Of a stretch of 64,000 nt of DNA, positions 26,701 through 41,300 are shown one piece after another. The stretch's first letter is position 1. Every line of letters starts with the position of its first letter. Position numbers and translations under genes: made by a program. The stretch comes from Stercorarius parasiticus. Its lineage: Eukaryota; Chordata; Aves; Charadriiformes; Stercorariidae. The DNA is taken from contig VWZL01005037.1 in NCBI GenBank assembly GCA_013396915.1, positions 2,043,702-2,107,701 on the forward strand, in the 5' to 3' direction. The notes under the pieces are model-generated. The model did not search any database, was not told where the DNA came from, and saw only the letters and a list, made by a program, of their open reading frames with translations.

Positions 26701-29700
26701 GCTTTAAATTATTCAATAGGTCATTTAGGCCCAAGGCCAGTATATGAACATGGGTACAGAAAAGGGGCTTTGAGCTACGGCTATCAGTTTCCTGGTATGG
26801 GAATTAATTTTGAGAATGAAAGAGATGATGTTGTAATTTGACCTACTGACTTAAAAAGGTTTCTGTTTAAGAGAAACATGAAATGAAGATGAAGCTATTC
26901 ATAATGTGTATCAATTATTCACCTTGCACTCTGGTACTTTTTTGTTTCATACTTTGGCTACTCTATGGAACTAACTCATTAGTATACATATTCCCTGCAT
27001 ACTTTCCTCAGAAAGTGTCAGCTCCTGAAAATAAGTTCCCAGATCACTGCGAGAGGAGGCGGCCCATCAGTCTAGAAGAAAGAGGCTTGTGACGCTTAGA
27101 AGTGGGGACCATATAGGCTACAGAGAAGCATGTTAACAGAGACAGAAGCAAAGACCACTAAGGAGTTCTAAAGTAAACATAACCTTGTATTACCTGTCCA
27201 GAGTCAGAACTCCATTACTTCTGAAATGCAGACTGTTTATTTATTCTTAAAATATATAAATGACTTGTGGGTGCTATAGTGTGAAAATACAGCATAGTAA
27301 TTCCCCTGAAAAAGATACTCTTTTTACTTTAAAGTATAACCTGAAGTTAGTGACGCTTCTACCATCACTCCTTAAGCATGGCTGCCAGACAAAACGTCAT
27401 GATGCTATAAATGATGTCTCTTTTCCCACATATACTTCCTCCTTGTTTCTCTCATCATTGCCCAAGACACTGCTGTAGAGGTTCTAGACTGTACTTATGC
27501 TAGCAGTATATTGCATCAGCATGCAAATTATATCTTTCGATGCGCAAGTGGCTATTTTACCAGTGTCTAAATTATTAGACTTCTCTTTAGACTGCAATTT
27601 ATCAGTGGTGTCTCTGGATAGAAAGGTAGTGTTCTCACACATTCAACCCAAGCATGACTAAGAATGCAGCTTTAAAAGCACAGCCCGTTTAATTAGTGTC
27701 GATGCATAGATCGGAAACTACTAACAACCAGAAAAATCCAAGAAAGTGAGTGTGAAGGAAAGTGGAAAAAAAACATACCATGAAAAACTGCCATTAAAGC
27801 AGGATGTTATCCTCAGTTGTCATCTGCCGAGAATATATTTGTTCACCAAGTAATAAATAAATATATCCTCAGGTTCTCTACTTTGAAATGATGCTACAGA
27901 AAAGCGCATTGCTACTGTTATCAAGTTTAGGCTATCATTTGGTTTATGGCAGATAGATGGTATTAGTTAACTATCTCTGGAAGGAATGATTCATTGCAGA
28001 AGGAGGAGCAGTATTTCGAAGACCGCTTTTCAAACTTCTCAGCTCCCCAGAGATGAAGCATATTACACGAGACTAGAGAAGAATAGAGACTGTCTTTGAA
28101 GAAGCATTAACATGCAGTGCCATCTTTTAAATGTTTTAATTGCTGGTATTCAGCATTTGTACGAGTAAGACAGTCTGTTTATATCAAATTTCTCTTTCTT
28201 GTTAACTTCCTTGTTCCTCTGAAATTGCTGAGAGGAGTTTGTGCTTTTTCTCTACAAGCTGTACATATTCATCTGGGTGCCCCTGTGCTTATTCTCATTC
28301 AGAGAGAAAGCCCGTGCTCTTATACTTTCAGAAAGTTACTATATGTGTGCTTTTTGCAGCATGGTTATCCTTCAAATATTACAGGAAGTCACTATTAAAA
28401 AAATATAGGTACTATACAGAAAGATAAAGCCAGACTGGTTAATTTTGAATTTTCTTGAACGTAGTGATATAATCGATTTCCGGAATTCTAAAAATTGCTA
28501 TTCAGATAATCAATACACTAGGGACAGGTACTCAGGATAACGATTATCCTATAAAGTTTCCCTTTTATTTTTTTGTTTTGTTTTCCTTTTTTCGTTTTAT
28601 TCTCATGCTACATCAGACCTTTTTAAATGAGCTGTAGGTCTTCCTGGTTCATTTGGCTCCATCTGTCTGCTTCAAATATGGTTTTATTATGTGGTAGACT
28701 GTCTACAAGTGTTTTCTTTCACAGTAACCTTTTAAATGAAACATGTTAGCAGAGTATTACAGCTTGCTAACCAAGGATTTACCCTGTTTTTCCGAGAGGT
28801 TCCTCTCAAAGAAAAATTTTCTTTTCATGAAAAAATTGCAGAAATTCTGCTTACTGTGTTGAGACATGTCATCTCTGTGCAGTGAAATACGGGACAGGTC
28901 TCCATACTAGTGGCAATCCAAGGCTGGTAGCAGCACTATATAGACATAGTAGCTTGGCTCTGGAAGCAGAACAATGTTGATCAAGCAGCCCTCTGACCAA
29001 ACTAAGAATCCCTGCTGCAATACCGAGGGGATGAGAAGTTTCAGATCTACGCTGCTTTGTGTACACCTATGTAGGTGTTTCTAAGTTGCAAGACAGAAAC
29101 TCTACAATGTAAGATACATCTGTCAACATGGCTAAAAATGCATCCAAAGATGTATCTGTGAAGACCACAGTGCATAGTGAAGAAAGGCTTTAAGTGGGCT
29201 AAGTGGAATCTCCGCAGCATTCTTGCCATTAACTACTCAGGAAGAGGAGTGGGAAAAATCAGCTTAATTGGTGCTGACTGTGTGACAGACACTCTCAGGT
29301 CTGGTCCGTAAGAAGTTAAACATTCCCTGACACCAGACTATGGCATCAAATTCCTAAAGGAATAACTTATAAAGCCCTGATGTCTGACTACTTGGGGGAA
29401 ATAAATATCAATTATAAGCTACCATGTTTTTAATGAGTCTGGTTTTTTTCAGACAGTAAAAGGTAACTCTTTATGCACTGTTACATATCTTGAGAGTGCA
29501 ACTAGGCTGTATTATTTATAAGACAAGGACAGTACTTGCTTAGCTTTTAGAAATCTTCTATGCTTTAAAACTGGACTGGCATCTTCATAGTTAGCACCAA
29601 GATGTTGCTGTTTAAAAGAAAAAACAAATCATGCCTCCCAAAGACTCACAAACTTCAAGTACATCTGCAAACACCAGAAAATGTTTAGAAAGTTTGGGTA

Positions 29701-30330
29701 AACTCAAATTTCGTGAGAATTGTTTGTCCCTGATTTGCATGCATGAGTCATGTAATTGTCAGTGAATGATGAAATAGGGAAGCAGGTGGTAATGTCTGCA
29801 CACTGGGTTATGAGTGGAGCGTTCTGAGGCAGGATGTGTTTCAGTCTGTAGGGGAGTTACTGGAAAATGTGACAGACTGAGTTCTTTTGGTTACAGGACA
29901 AACAGAATAGATCTGAAAAAGCAGTTTAACAGGCCAAGAAGATAAATGCATTGGCTATGTTAGAAAGTCTGTTATAAGAAAAGAAAGATGATTTCTCGGA
30001 TGACAGATGTGAAAACATTGCAGGCTCAAAAAATAACAAAGCACTCAAAGGGCTCCTATTATAACTAGCTCATCCAAAGATAAGAGAACAAGGAAGATCA
30101 GAGATACACATTTGCATTGAGGAAAAAAAATGTCACACCCTTTTTATTCTGCCCAATGGCCTCATTAAAAAAAACAACACCAAACCATCTTGTAATAAAA
30201 TTGAGATCCACTGACTGTGTTCTTCCATTCTAGCACAGGCTGTCATATTGCATGACATTTGCATATTCCCATCTAATTTATACTGCTTGCAGATCTTTCC
30301 AAGCAGAACTATACCAGAAAAAGTAACGTA
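20800..30330. other. Intergenic DNA without a recognisable gene
   Basis: AT-rich, with open frames of at most about 93 codons. The minus-strand frame at 23462-23686 (74 codons) looks lysine-rich and protein-like by eye, but it has no family resemblance and no clear splice sites, so I do not call it. A short tandem duplication is at 22780-22812. No mobile element was recognised. Confidence 0.6.
22780..22812. repeat. Two-copy tandem repeat, unit about 16 bases
   Basis: The unit TGCTCCAAACTCAAAA is followed immediately by TGCTCCAAACTCCAAAA, which differs by one inserted C. A local replication-slippage duplication explains it. Confidence 0.8.
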
Positions 30331-30420
30331 TAGAATCATCTACCTTTAAGATCATCAAATCCAACCATTAACCTAACACTGTCAAAAACACCACTAAACC
30401 ACGTCCCATGTACTAAATAT
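30331..30420 (-). mobile_element. Short CR1 3' end, second 3' subfamily
   Basis: The plus strand shows TAGAATCATC, then TTAAGATCATC, then AAATCCAACCATTAACCTAA, CACTGTCAA and CACCACTAAACCACGTCCC. This is the reverse complement of the CR1 3' end type that has ATCCAGTCCAACCATCAACC and CACCACTAAACCATGTCCC. It differs from the type at 19.8 and 36.1 kb, which has GTTCCAACCCCCCTGCCATG. The copy is only about 90 bases, so it was truncated very close to its 3' end or eroded later. It has about 20% visible changes, so it is older than the 20-kb copy. Confidence 0.85.
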
Positions 30421-33400
30421 CCAATAATACAGCATCCTTTCGACTAAAGGCAAGAAAAGGAAACGAAAGAAAAACAGGTACATATTCTTCCAAAATACTG
30501 TTTTGGAAACTGTTAGATTACATAACTATGTTGTACTTCTGGGGTGTTTTTACATGCTGCTATTTTGGTCGCTAAAGGAACAAAAAGCCGAGACCAATGA
30601 GATGGAAGTTCAGCTTAGGATCGGTTCAGAAATTAACAGCAGCATGATAACTGGACATGGATACACAGATGATGTAGTTGTAAATCCTAGGAAAGCACTG
30701 CACAGTATTTACAGTGTAAAATTCTCCACCTGTCATAAACTAAGCAATCTTGTAGGCTTGCTGACAGCCACACCATGTTTCAGATTACAGTGGACAGAAT
30801 TAAAGTTCTCTTAATTGCTGGGTCACTAAAGCAGAATAATGAAATTTAGTAGAAGCATTGCTAACTTCAAAAAAAAAAACATCCAGTAGTACTCCGTCAT
30901 TGAGATCATCATTTCTGACTTGTCCATTTTGAAAGATGATAGCTCTGTACTGAAAGCTAAAGGCAAATGTTTTGTCATTGGCTTGTTGCATTACAAGCTC
31001 CATCTAGGACTAAACCATCCGTATTGTGCCAGGAGATAGAAACCATGTAAACCACTACAAACTTGAGAATCATTGTGGGATCTCAACTGCATACGTCTCT
31101 TCCTCACTGAAGTACAGTTTCCTAATAGCAAAGCCTTGAATGGACTCTGGAAAGAAACGAAATTCTCCATTGGCTTCCTCTGAAAGCTTCAGTTTGTCTA
31201 CCCGAACACTTAGCTTGAGGAGCTATCTGAAAAGTGAAAGCCATTTTATTGCAACCAGTAAGCAGAACTAGCTGGAAGAAGAAAAGGCAGGAGGTATCTA
31301 TTTGGACCAAGGGTGCTAAGCAGAATGAGAATCAAAGGTGATGCATGATCTATCAAAGAGAATGTTCCTGTTTTCAGATTTTCAGTGCTCCAAGCTCTTT
31401 GAGGGAAAATGTCCCTAGGATTAAGAAATGCTTTGCCAAGCATGCTTTTGTCATTATTGCCTCAGTACCAACCCATGAACATACTGAAGTTGCCAGGCTC
31501 TCTGCTTCTGTCATGTCTTCCAGTGCATTAGCAGATCAGTGCAAAGCAAATTAAGTCAGTCCTGTTCTTTGCTTTCTATGTTCTTATGTCTGTTAGAGAA
31601 CAGGTTAGCAAAGCCAATTCCTATCCAACAAAGAACCTCCTAACAAATTCTAGCATTTGTGAAATGTCAAGTAAATCTGTGTGCTCACAGAATCCAGAGT
31701 GTATTTCTAGACACTGTAATTCATCCAGGCTTAGAAAATAAGTATGATCCCAACAGCAACAGGCTTTAAGCAAAGAGACAGAAAACACACTCCCATGGTG
31801 GTTATAAATCCCCAGAATCATACCTGCCAACCCAAGTAGCATTCTTCTGCCACCATTTCCTTAATTTATGCATACATTCATCTAGGAAATACAAGCCTGA
31901 CCTACAAAATAATCTGTATGGAATGAGAATTCACACAAAATGCCAAATTACTAACCATCAATGTTCTGCTCTGATCCTTTATTTCTGATTTCTTCACGGA
32001 TAGACTTCTGTGACCAACACACACAAGTAAAAGCTATTGTAACTGTGTCTGCAGGAAGAGCAGCACTTGGCAAATAAAACATTCCTTGAGACAAGGTGGT
32101 TATAAAATTACATACAGATCTATAGTTTTCTGCTCTTCACTACTGTCTAGAAATAGTTCTCTTTGGCTAAACTAATTTCTTAATGACAATCAATTATGAT
32201 ACTTTTTGCCGGTTTATATTACATTTTGCAGATTTCCAGTTTTGTGCCACTGAGATGTAAACTTCCTGACCTTCAGTACATTAAGCTAATGTACTACCAC
32301 ATTAATGTAATCAGATGATCACACTTCCCACCATCTGTGATTTACTTTTACAGTGATCAGTGCAGAAGCCATCATGTTTCCGTTGTATTGTCCACTATAA
32401 AAGTCTCCTTGCTATGTAGTTTTTAGTTCATTATTATAGCGCAGTCAAACTTTCCACAAAAAAAGCTGGTGGCTATGAGAAAATCTAACTTGCTGAATGC
32501 AAAAGAAAAGTCAGCTTTTATGAAAAAGTGTAAATTTGACACATTAGGAAGAGAGGATACCTTTTATTGTACAAGCAAACACAGTAAGGACAAACGGACC
32601 GACTTTGGATGCGCAAGGCCTTCTTCAGGTGAGGGGTTTTGCCTCTCAACAGTTATAATAGCTGTTGTAATAATGTATATGACTTTTTCTTGAAAATCTG
32701 GCCTTATCTGTATTTTTAGACAATCATAGCAACAGCAATTTTTCACTATATGTGTATATAAAACTGAAACCCTAATATTTGTATTATTTGTATTTTTTTC
32801 TGTACGTTGTAGTGTTTATGTACCTTTAAACCATAAAGAGTTCCTGCACGGACACATGGGTATGCAACACTGTAATTGCATCAGAAACATTTGATACAGG
32901 AAATTAAGAGGTTTCCTGTGTTAGAACTAGCAGAAGGAATTAGGGTAGAATGCAGTGATTACAAGAAATGAAAACGTCATATTTTTCCAAAGTATGCGTG
33001 AGGTCACAGAGGAGACAAAATCCTAAAGAGGATTTGCTGCATTTCAGCAGCTTCTTCAGTAGTGTAACAGAATCAAGTCCTAGCTAAGCAGTAGCTTCAA
33101 GAGTCTTCAGGCATCTATGCTTGGTTTGGAGGCATGTGCTCTCTCCTGTAATGGAGGTGACAGAGCAATGCAAACAGGAAATGCGTAATAAATCTGCATA
33201 CTTTGTAAAACTCATAAGCTTATCTTACAAGCTAGTTACATGATATATTCTCTTTGAAAATGTTACAGATAAACTAGTGCCAGCCATAGTCCATCAATTT
33301 TATGAAAAGATATTTAATGAATGCAGCAGATTCCCATAGCATAGGAGCAACTACAGAACCATCATGAATAATGAACATAATGAAAGAAATATACCTCCAA

Positions 33401-36068
33401 GCACAGAACAAACTACTGACTGCAACATAAGACTAAAAAAAAAAAAAAGAGGGTGACTTAAGTAGTTATTTCCAAATATCATTCTGTAAACAAATTTGAA
33501 TATAAAAGCCACACACAGTTTGTTATTCTTCAAATTTGTATAAAGTATTTGTCATCTCTGAAATGACAATCCATTCAAAGTACAAAGGCAAACATGCTGA
33601 AGGTGCCAGTTAGATTCACCAGAAATACCAGGAAATAGGGCAGTATACAGCTGTGCATAAATTCCTAGCAAAAGTTATCCTCAAGTGAGTGATCACCAGG
33701 GAGTAAAATGCTTGTGCCTCCACTTCATAGAGATATCGAGGAACAACAGTGCACTTATCACTAATCAGTACCATTTCCACTGTACTCCAGAAAATTGTAT
33801 TTACAGAGGTTTATTGCTTCCTTTATTTTACTGTCCCCAAATATAAGACAGAGTTGGATCAAAATGGCCCTCCTTTTTCCCCAAGCAGAAATAAAAATAC
33901 TCAAAAAAATCCCTAAATCACTTGCCTCCTCAGACAACAGTTTGGGAAAAAAAAAAAAAGGCTTTTCCTTTGTTCTCCAGTGTACTGCATACCATATTCA
34001 GGTCAGTATCACACATTGAAAGATTAGATAGCTGATAGGGTGATCACCTGACAGAGTTGGCTCAAAGATAACTCTAAATCTTGCATTTGCTACCCAGCTC
34101 AGGTTGTCCCCCTTTAGCTGTGTTCAATCCGAGCCTAAGAAAGGGAGGGTCTGAACCTGCCAGTGTTAAGCCTTCTTGGCAAAATGTAGATTACTCTATC
34201 ATCTTGCTGCATTTAGCACCTCTCTGCCTGCCTCCACGGCTCCTCATTAAAGGGGAAAGTGAACTCACAGCAAGCAGGAGGGAGAAACAAACATCCCAAA
34301 TGGGATGACAGCTTTCAAAATACTTCACAGACGGGGAGAGGCAGCTCCCAGAGCAGAGACTAGGTGAGAGTAACCCTTAAACTCCATTCTGAAAGTTAGC
34401 TGTGTAGCCCCACCTTAGCGTCATGGTAAATAACCACACGGGCAGAGCAGGTGAAAGAATTCTGGGTTTATCTCCTCCATCTTCTGAACTAAACAGGAGC
34501 TGTGCTTCAGTGGGAAACTGGGATTGGGAAGTTCCTCCCTGCTGCATTATAGCACCATAAGTTGCAATTTTTGTTATGTAAAAAATGGTAAACAAACCAG
34601 TAAAGACTTATGCTAAAAATGTTGGACCTAACTGTATTGCTATTCTTAAAGATAATTAGCAAAAGCTTGGCAAAAGCAGAAAAGGCATACGTATGGTCCT
34701 GTGTCTGGTATGAAGTTTAGACACCCAGAATCAAGAATTTTATAGAGGGTGATTATATCTCAGTTAGTGAGTCTCTTGACTCAACTGATGCTCCTTAGTG
34801 CCAAAAGTACACATACTCTGAATAGCACAGTGTTACCTCCACTACAGACAGAAGTGTTTTTAGTTGGTGATAGACATAATAAGAGTAAAGAAACTGACTT
34901 ACTTTATTTGTAAGCTACTGTCTCCTGTGCACAAGAAGTATCAAGGAGAATGTATGAACTTATGAGTGACACCAAGACAGAATGGAAAAATTGGCAGAGA
35001 TGTTGAAGGCATAAAAGGAGGAAAGTAGGAGGCAAAGTACTACTAAATGAGCGATGCGGATGTTAATTTGAATACAGAAATGTTGTTTACATTTTTAGGG
35101 TGACTAAGATGCGTTTTAAGGGATCTCAGAATTAATCAAAGGCTTATTGATGCAAAGCAGTGGTATGCGTGGGGCCTAGTATCAGTAACTCTGCTTCTCA
35201 CTGGCTTTTTTTTAATGTTTCAGGAAGCCAATTAAAAAAACCACAATTATAAGCAATCTGGTTATGTCATTGCATTTCCCGGATGGTAAGTCTGTAAAAC
35301 GATGCTCGGACTTTGTATAATTGGGCCCACAGATGTCTCTCGGAGGAACTGAAATGGATATAGAAAAGATACATGGGTTTTTGTTTGAGTTCATTTGGAA
35401 CGAAAAGGCACAGCCCTGCTGTAAAGCATGTTTGTGAAGCTGGGAAAAAAATAAATGTGGTTGTTGCCATCTGGCTCTTTCGAAATGATCCCTACAGAGA
35501 TCTGTCTCTGTCTATTTATACCATATCCATTGTCATCATATCTGACCGTCCTGTGAGACAGCACTCTGGGCAAGAAACATATAGGATGATACCCTGAAAA
35601 TTATGGAGATGATTCTCAGTGAAAATCAGCATAGCGAGATTAATGAATGAAGTACATAGTTTACACCAAATGAGAATCTGCCCTTACGAATGAATTGCCC
35701 ATTGTTAAAAGATTTTAGAAACACACTTGTCATGGCTGTTCTTAGTGTGCTTATCCTGCCTCAGAGACTGAGGATAAGGTAAAATGGCTTTTTGCTTTCC
35801 TCTTCTGATGAGCATTTATATGTATGTAACAAACGTAGTCTCATTCACACTAGCATTCACACACAAATACGTACTACATCAGAAAAGCTTATATATCCAC
35901 CTATGACATTTTCTGTAAGAAGCAGGGCTAAGAGGAGGTTGGAAAGGCTCGGAAGAGAGAACAATTAAAGATAAATATATGTAAATTAAATACAACCACT
36001 ACGTAGCTAACAATGAGGGTAGGTAGGCAGTGTTCACTACTTCGTATCTGATATTCAGGGATACAAAT
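30421..36068. other. Intergenic DNA without a recognisable gene
   Basis: Open frames of at most about 75 codons, none resembling a known protein. It includes A homopolymers of about a dozen bases near 33435 and 33947. I see no RNA gene, repeat family or exon. Confidence 0.6.
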
Positions 36069-36234
36069 AGAATCATAAAATGGTTAAAGTTGAAAGGGAC
36101 CCTCAAGATCATCTAGTTCCAACACCCTGCCATGGGCAGGGATACCTCCCACTAGACCAGGTTGCTCAAAGCCCCCTCCAGCCTGGCCTTGAACACTTAC
36201 AGGGAAGGGGATCCATAACTTCTCTGGACAACCT
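36069..36234 (-). mobile_element. Short CR1 3' end
   Basis: The plus strand has AGAATCATAAAATGGTTAAA, then CTAGTTCCAACACCCTGCC, ATGGGCAGGGATACCTCCC, ACTAGACCAGGTTGCTCAAA and CCTTGAACACTTACAGGGA. This is the same 3' end type as the copy at 19.8 kb, in the same orientation. Similarity stops abruptly after GGACAACCT at 36234, which marks the 5' truncation. The four bases AAAT on each side (36065-36068 and 36235-36238) could be a short target duplication, but four bases can match by chance. Confidence 0.93.
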
Positions 36235-38302
36235 AAATATTGTGCACTTCTGAAAGCTCTTCCATACGTAGCTTTTGCCTGTGTATCTCCAGCTGCCCTT
36301 CCCCTTTATATAGTTGTCTCTCCTTTTTTAAGGCCATAAACCTCCTAACAGCCCCTACCAAGGCTCACTTTCTGATTAAAAGCATTATGGGCGTCCACTC
36401 AAGGAACAGGGACAATACCATGTGATTTAGGTATCCATTCACACCACTTGAATGTAACTATTCACAGTAAAAAGTCCATGAAGAAGCCACAGGAAAATGT
36501 GTTAATAATATATTAACAACAACAGTACTAACAAAAGATACTTACCTGATTTGAGGGAGGGAGCTGGTTTCAATAATTAAACGGGGCTACATTCAGCCAG
36601 TTTCTCTTTTCCTAATTTCATATCCCACCCAAATGAGAAAACTGTTCAGAATATTTGACTAGCCAAGGGGAAAAACCCACAAGAACTCCACTGAGTTTCT
36701 TGGAACAGCAGAAGAAATGCTGTAAACTTCAAGTGTTTATAAGGAGCGTTCTGTCGGTCTTTGTAAACTGTACCATTAGGACTCCAAAAAAACCCAAACC
36801 AACCCAACCTCAAAAAACACCCTGACATAGTCTTTAAAATTAAAAAAGCATTCTGAAATTTTGTTCTTTCTTATCAAATGCAGTCTAACCCTAGACAGGG
36901 GACACAGACAATTGCATTACTCACATACAGCATACTTCTCCAGATTCTACTCCCCCCAAAAAGGGTCTCTCCGCTTTTAACTGTTTAATGATTTCCGAAA
37001 GTTTTCAAAATGGTTTTCTGTCTAATATCTCAGATCTAGCATTACTGCTACTTAGGCATGTAAAGACAGCTTAAAAATTGCTAGGTGTTCAAATACGAAG
37101 GAGCATCTGCAGCAATACAACACTGAATGACTTAATTCTGCTCCTATTGAACTCAACTGAGAGCAGTAAGGGGTAGTTCAGTGCTGGTTTAAGTTTCCAC
37201 AATATGCCATAACCCCCTGCTCACTGCTGGCCCAGTTGTTTTGTCAAAATACTGCTGTGGAAATCCTTGCTAAGATACAGAAACTTGCACTGGGGTGGGA
37301 ATGCAAACACCCTAACATAGTATTCTCACTGAACCCTTCCTGGGCTCCACCTCACAGCAAATGGCCTAATTCTGATGCACTACTTAGTGCAAAGCATTGT
37401 GAAATTTAAATCAAAATCAGTCATAACATTTTCTCCTACTCACAAATCGACTCAACCTTATTTGAGGTATGAGGTATTCCTAATTCATCCACCAGGACTT
37501 TCACTCTAACCACAGCTGCCAATTTTTAAAAAAACAACATAGTTCAGGAAATATGAGATAAGATAACAGTGATAGCTGATAAAGGTGAACACCAGGTTAC
37601 TATTAAAATCTTCACAGGACCTACTCTTGGAAAGGCTGTTAAATGTGAATATTTATCTGAGCCTGAATACATACCACACAGCGAGTCTCTAGTATATTCA
37701 TTTTTCTTCAACATTTTGCTATGAATAACTCATCTAGAGAAGCCTGGTAGCTGATTCTTTCCCTACCTTTCAGCCATCACTTAGAAGAGCTGCTTCTACT
37801 TTCCACTCTTTAGGGATCACTTTTATATATTTTCTTCTAATCACATCTAGCTCCTTTGCTGGAGGTTGATCTTTCTTCCAGTTTTTTTCTTCAAGCGAAA
37901 TAACATTTTTCCAACTACAACCTTATGTTCCTTTTTCTTCAAGTCACACAACTATCATTCTGCAGCTCCCTCTAAAAAACCTTCTATTTTATATAATTAC
38001 TCATAGATCAAAATAGCAGAGAATGTCTTTCCTACTGTAGTTTTTTAGGGTGTTCCTGATAACTCTATAATGAGAAAAAGCTTTGCATTATACTTCTCTT
38101 GTACCCTAATTGGATATTACTTGTATTTAGATCTTGACATAACAAGAGCTTGAAATGAATTTTCATGAATATTTGTTGTAAAAAGAGGACACATTTGAAA
38201 TTATAACATTTAGATTCTATTAAGGTGCAATCGACCAGCTTGCAGGCAGCAGAACAGAGTCTCAGGAAGAAATTACCTAAAATCCCTGTAGGACTCAACA
38301 TT

Positions 38303-38371
38303 CAGGGCCAGATCCTCCGTTTGGCTTCAATGGAGCAATACTGATGTACTCCCACACGCAATCTGGCCTTG
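38303..38371. mobile_element. Remnant of a small palindromic element
   Basis: The left end AGGGCCAGATCCTC and the right end GCAATCTGGCCTT are inverted copies of each other at most positions. Between them lies GGCTTCAATGGAGCAATACTG. Known palindromic repeats in birds and reptiles have the pattern GGGCCAGATCCTC, a central block around TCAATGGAG, and the inverted end. The interior is about half the usual length, so one arm has lost sequence. Confidence 0.6.
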
Positions 38372-41300
38372 TTCTTTGCAGTGCTATTACGCCCAATACT
38401 TTTTTTTTTTTAACAGGTTTGCCTTTGTCTGATTCAAAGATTATTTTTTTTTTTTATACTCAAGCAACTTTTCTTTATTTAAAAAAAAATAAATCTTTTA
38501 TGTTTAAAAGCCTAAAATGCAACCAATGAACCCAAAGTCAGCCTTTTGGCTTGATAATTTTTGGTTCAGTCTCCATGTGCAAACTCAAAGACTTTCAATA
38601 CCCGTTTCCTTTCTGATGCATCTCCCACCGATGCGTAATATTCCCTGGAAACTCTTCCAGAGACGAATGTGCTGAAATTTCACTGTGTAGGGGTAAAATA
38701 TTACATTATGTAATGTTGAATTTTAGTCTCATATCAGAGATTTTCATCTGGAGATATTACAGCACACAAAATGTAATATTCCAACTTCTGTATTCAAGCG
38801 TCAAGTATTTAACTGCCAAATAAATGCTCTGTCAGCTGGACCCCTCAGGAACTCCAGCGATATCTGGAGCTCATCAGACAATTCTCAGAATTTTTTTTTC
38901 TGGGAATTTCTTGGGGAAGTATATCAAGCTAACTGCACCTATGCAAAAGCAGCAGTCCAAAAGTAAAACAGTGCTTACATCCCACATGCTTAGATAAAAC
39001 ATCTTCACAGGTTTATTGTCCAACGTTCTGTAGTAACAGATATGAATGGCAGACAAACCCCAGAAATTAATAAGATCCTTTCATGCATGTGTCTACAGGG
39101 AGTCTTCATTAACGTTAAAGTCGAACCTCTACAGAGATGGCTAGACATTTTGCACGGCACTCCTCCTGGCCCTTTACTTACAGTATTTTATTAGCATAGA
39201 CACTGAGATATTACTTACGTAATAAGAGTTTATGACAGCACAAGTGCTTGTATGAGGGGACTGCACTTCATTAGAACATCTTTTCTGACATCGTGTATTC
39301 TTCATTAACTTTTAAACATTTTACTAATTAGATTTCACTTTGTGAAATGGACACTAAATAGAATGGCTTTTATCCTGGCTCCTACTCAGTGAAAAATTAT
39401 GGGATTGTGGGCAGCAAATGTTAATTGAATATACAGCAGTAGCCGAGTTCTGCTGCTGCCCTTCTCTTCCTGCTGCCCTTTTCGAGACTGAAGGCTGCCA
39501 TTATTGTTTCATTCCTTTGACCTCTTATAAGGGCAGCACAGAAAGGTCAGGCTGCTCTTTTCTTTCCTCTCCTCCAGATCAGCTGGTAGTCCAGACCTCT
39601 CCATTCTCTTCCCATAGTTTTCTATTACACAACATTCCATTGCACGCCTTACTTCTATTCTTACCTCTGATTTATTGTTCTAATACTAATACTTCAAAAA
39701 TTCGGCACCTCCATCTCTCCAGACACCTAGATAACCTTTTAAAAATAAATGACTAACACTTGCCATATGATCAGATAGGAGCAAGAAAGACACCTAAAGC
39801 AAAATGTTATACAATCCTCCAAAAGTTTCACCAAAATTCTCTTGCTGCCTCCTCTCAGCCCACCTATCTCTGTGACTAACGGGGAAACAAGCAGTCTGTC
39901 TCACAACTGGTCCTGAAAGTTAACAAAGATGTCCATAGGAATGGACATATGCCTCCGTCTTCCCACTTATTTTTGTTTAACCCTAATGTCCCAATGCAAT
40001 CAAAGCTTATGCGATCACAGACGCTCTGCTTGTTTGCAAGTCTGTCTGCTTCCACCTAGTAACTTTGGATTTCACTGGATAATTTAAAACTAATTTCACA
40101 GAAAAACAAAAATCTCAAATATAGGCATGAGTTTCATGAAGCCCAGCAGCCAGCTAATAGGAGAGAGCCCCTGCTAGCACTTTGAATGAAGGAAAGGCAG
40201 GAGCAGTTTAAATTGCCTCTCTTTTGTTCAGTTTGCCCAGATGCTGGGAGGAAGTAGCAAACAGGTGAGTCAGTACACAATTATTAACTGTACCAGAAGT
40301 CTACACGTAACTCTAAACCAGCCAAGGTATGTTTTCTTTTGACCACCAGACAGGGCACAGGTTGGTACAGAATATGGGAAGGAGCTCTGAAGCCACCTTA
40401 ACTTCAGAAGTTACTGCAGTAGTTAGTGCGTCTGGGGACACAAGAAAGGGATAGGGGTAGCATGGGAAAAGACAGATGACAGAGATATCACAGAGTATGA
40501 GGATTTTTAAGGGACATGGGGGAATCTGGAGCTAAAACAATGGAGAAATGCAGACTATTAAGGACAAATCTATTGCCAACCAGACTTCATTACTCCCAGA
40601 ACTAGTAATAGGGCTATGGCTTATGTCCCTTCACTGGCAATAAGTACAGAAAGCACATCAGACAGAGTTTCTTCTAAGGATTTACTCAGATTATTTAGCT
40701 TTCTAGATCAAAATCAACAGCTTCAAATGAATCTGGAAGACAATGGCATGAATGGCCTTATGGGGTAACAAGAAACTTCAGCTTTTATTGATATCAGTGA
40801 GATGAGATCAATAAATGCAGTCACATAACCTTCAAAAGCCCAGGCAAATCTAGTTAATTCATTATAAATGAGTGTATCAGCACTTGCTCTGTTCAAGCGT
40901 CAACATTTTTAGGTTGAGATAAAATTTTTACTGTGTTATCTTTCCAAATAGTCTGACTATAGTAGTCGTGCTGTTCCCTGAAAGCGTAGGGATTCCAGAG
41001 GACCCTTGCCCAGGCCTAATAAAGGCATTTGTAAAACTGTCCATAGAAATCTCTGCATATGGAATCAGGCTGATCCTGGGCAGCAATAGCCATGCCCTTA
41101 TTAATTCAAACATTTTCATATTAAGAGATTTTACTACTCTCATTAACATTAATAGCATGAGAGCAATATCTTGTTAGGAGGAAATACAGTAGCGGAAGGA
41201 AGAATGCTCCTGAGAGGAAGATTTCCATGGGGCTTAAAGATCCTTGGCACAAGATAAAAATGAGAGTGACTTCCGTGTCTCAGGAAAGTTTCCTTGCTTT

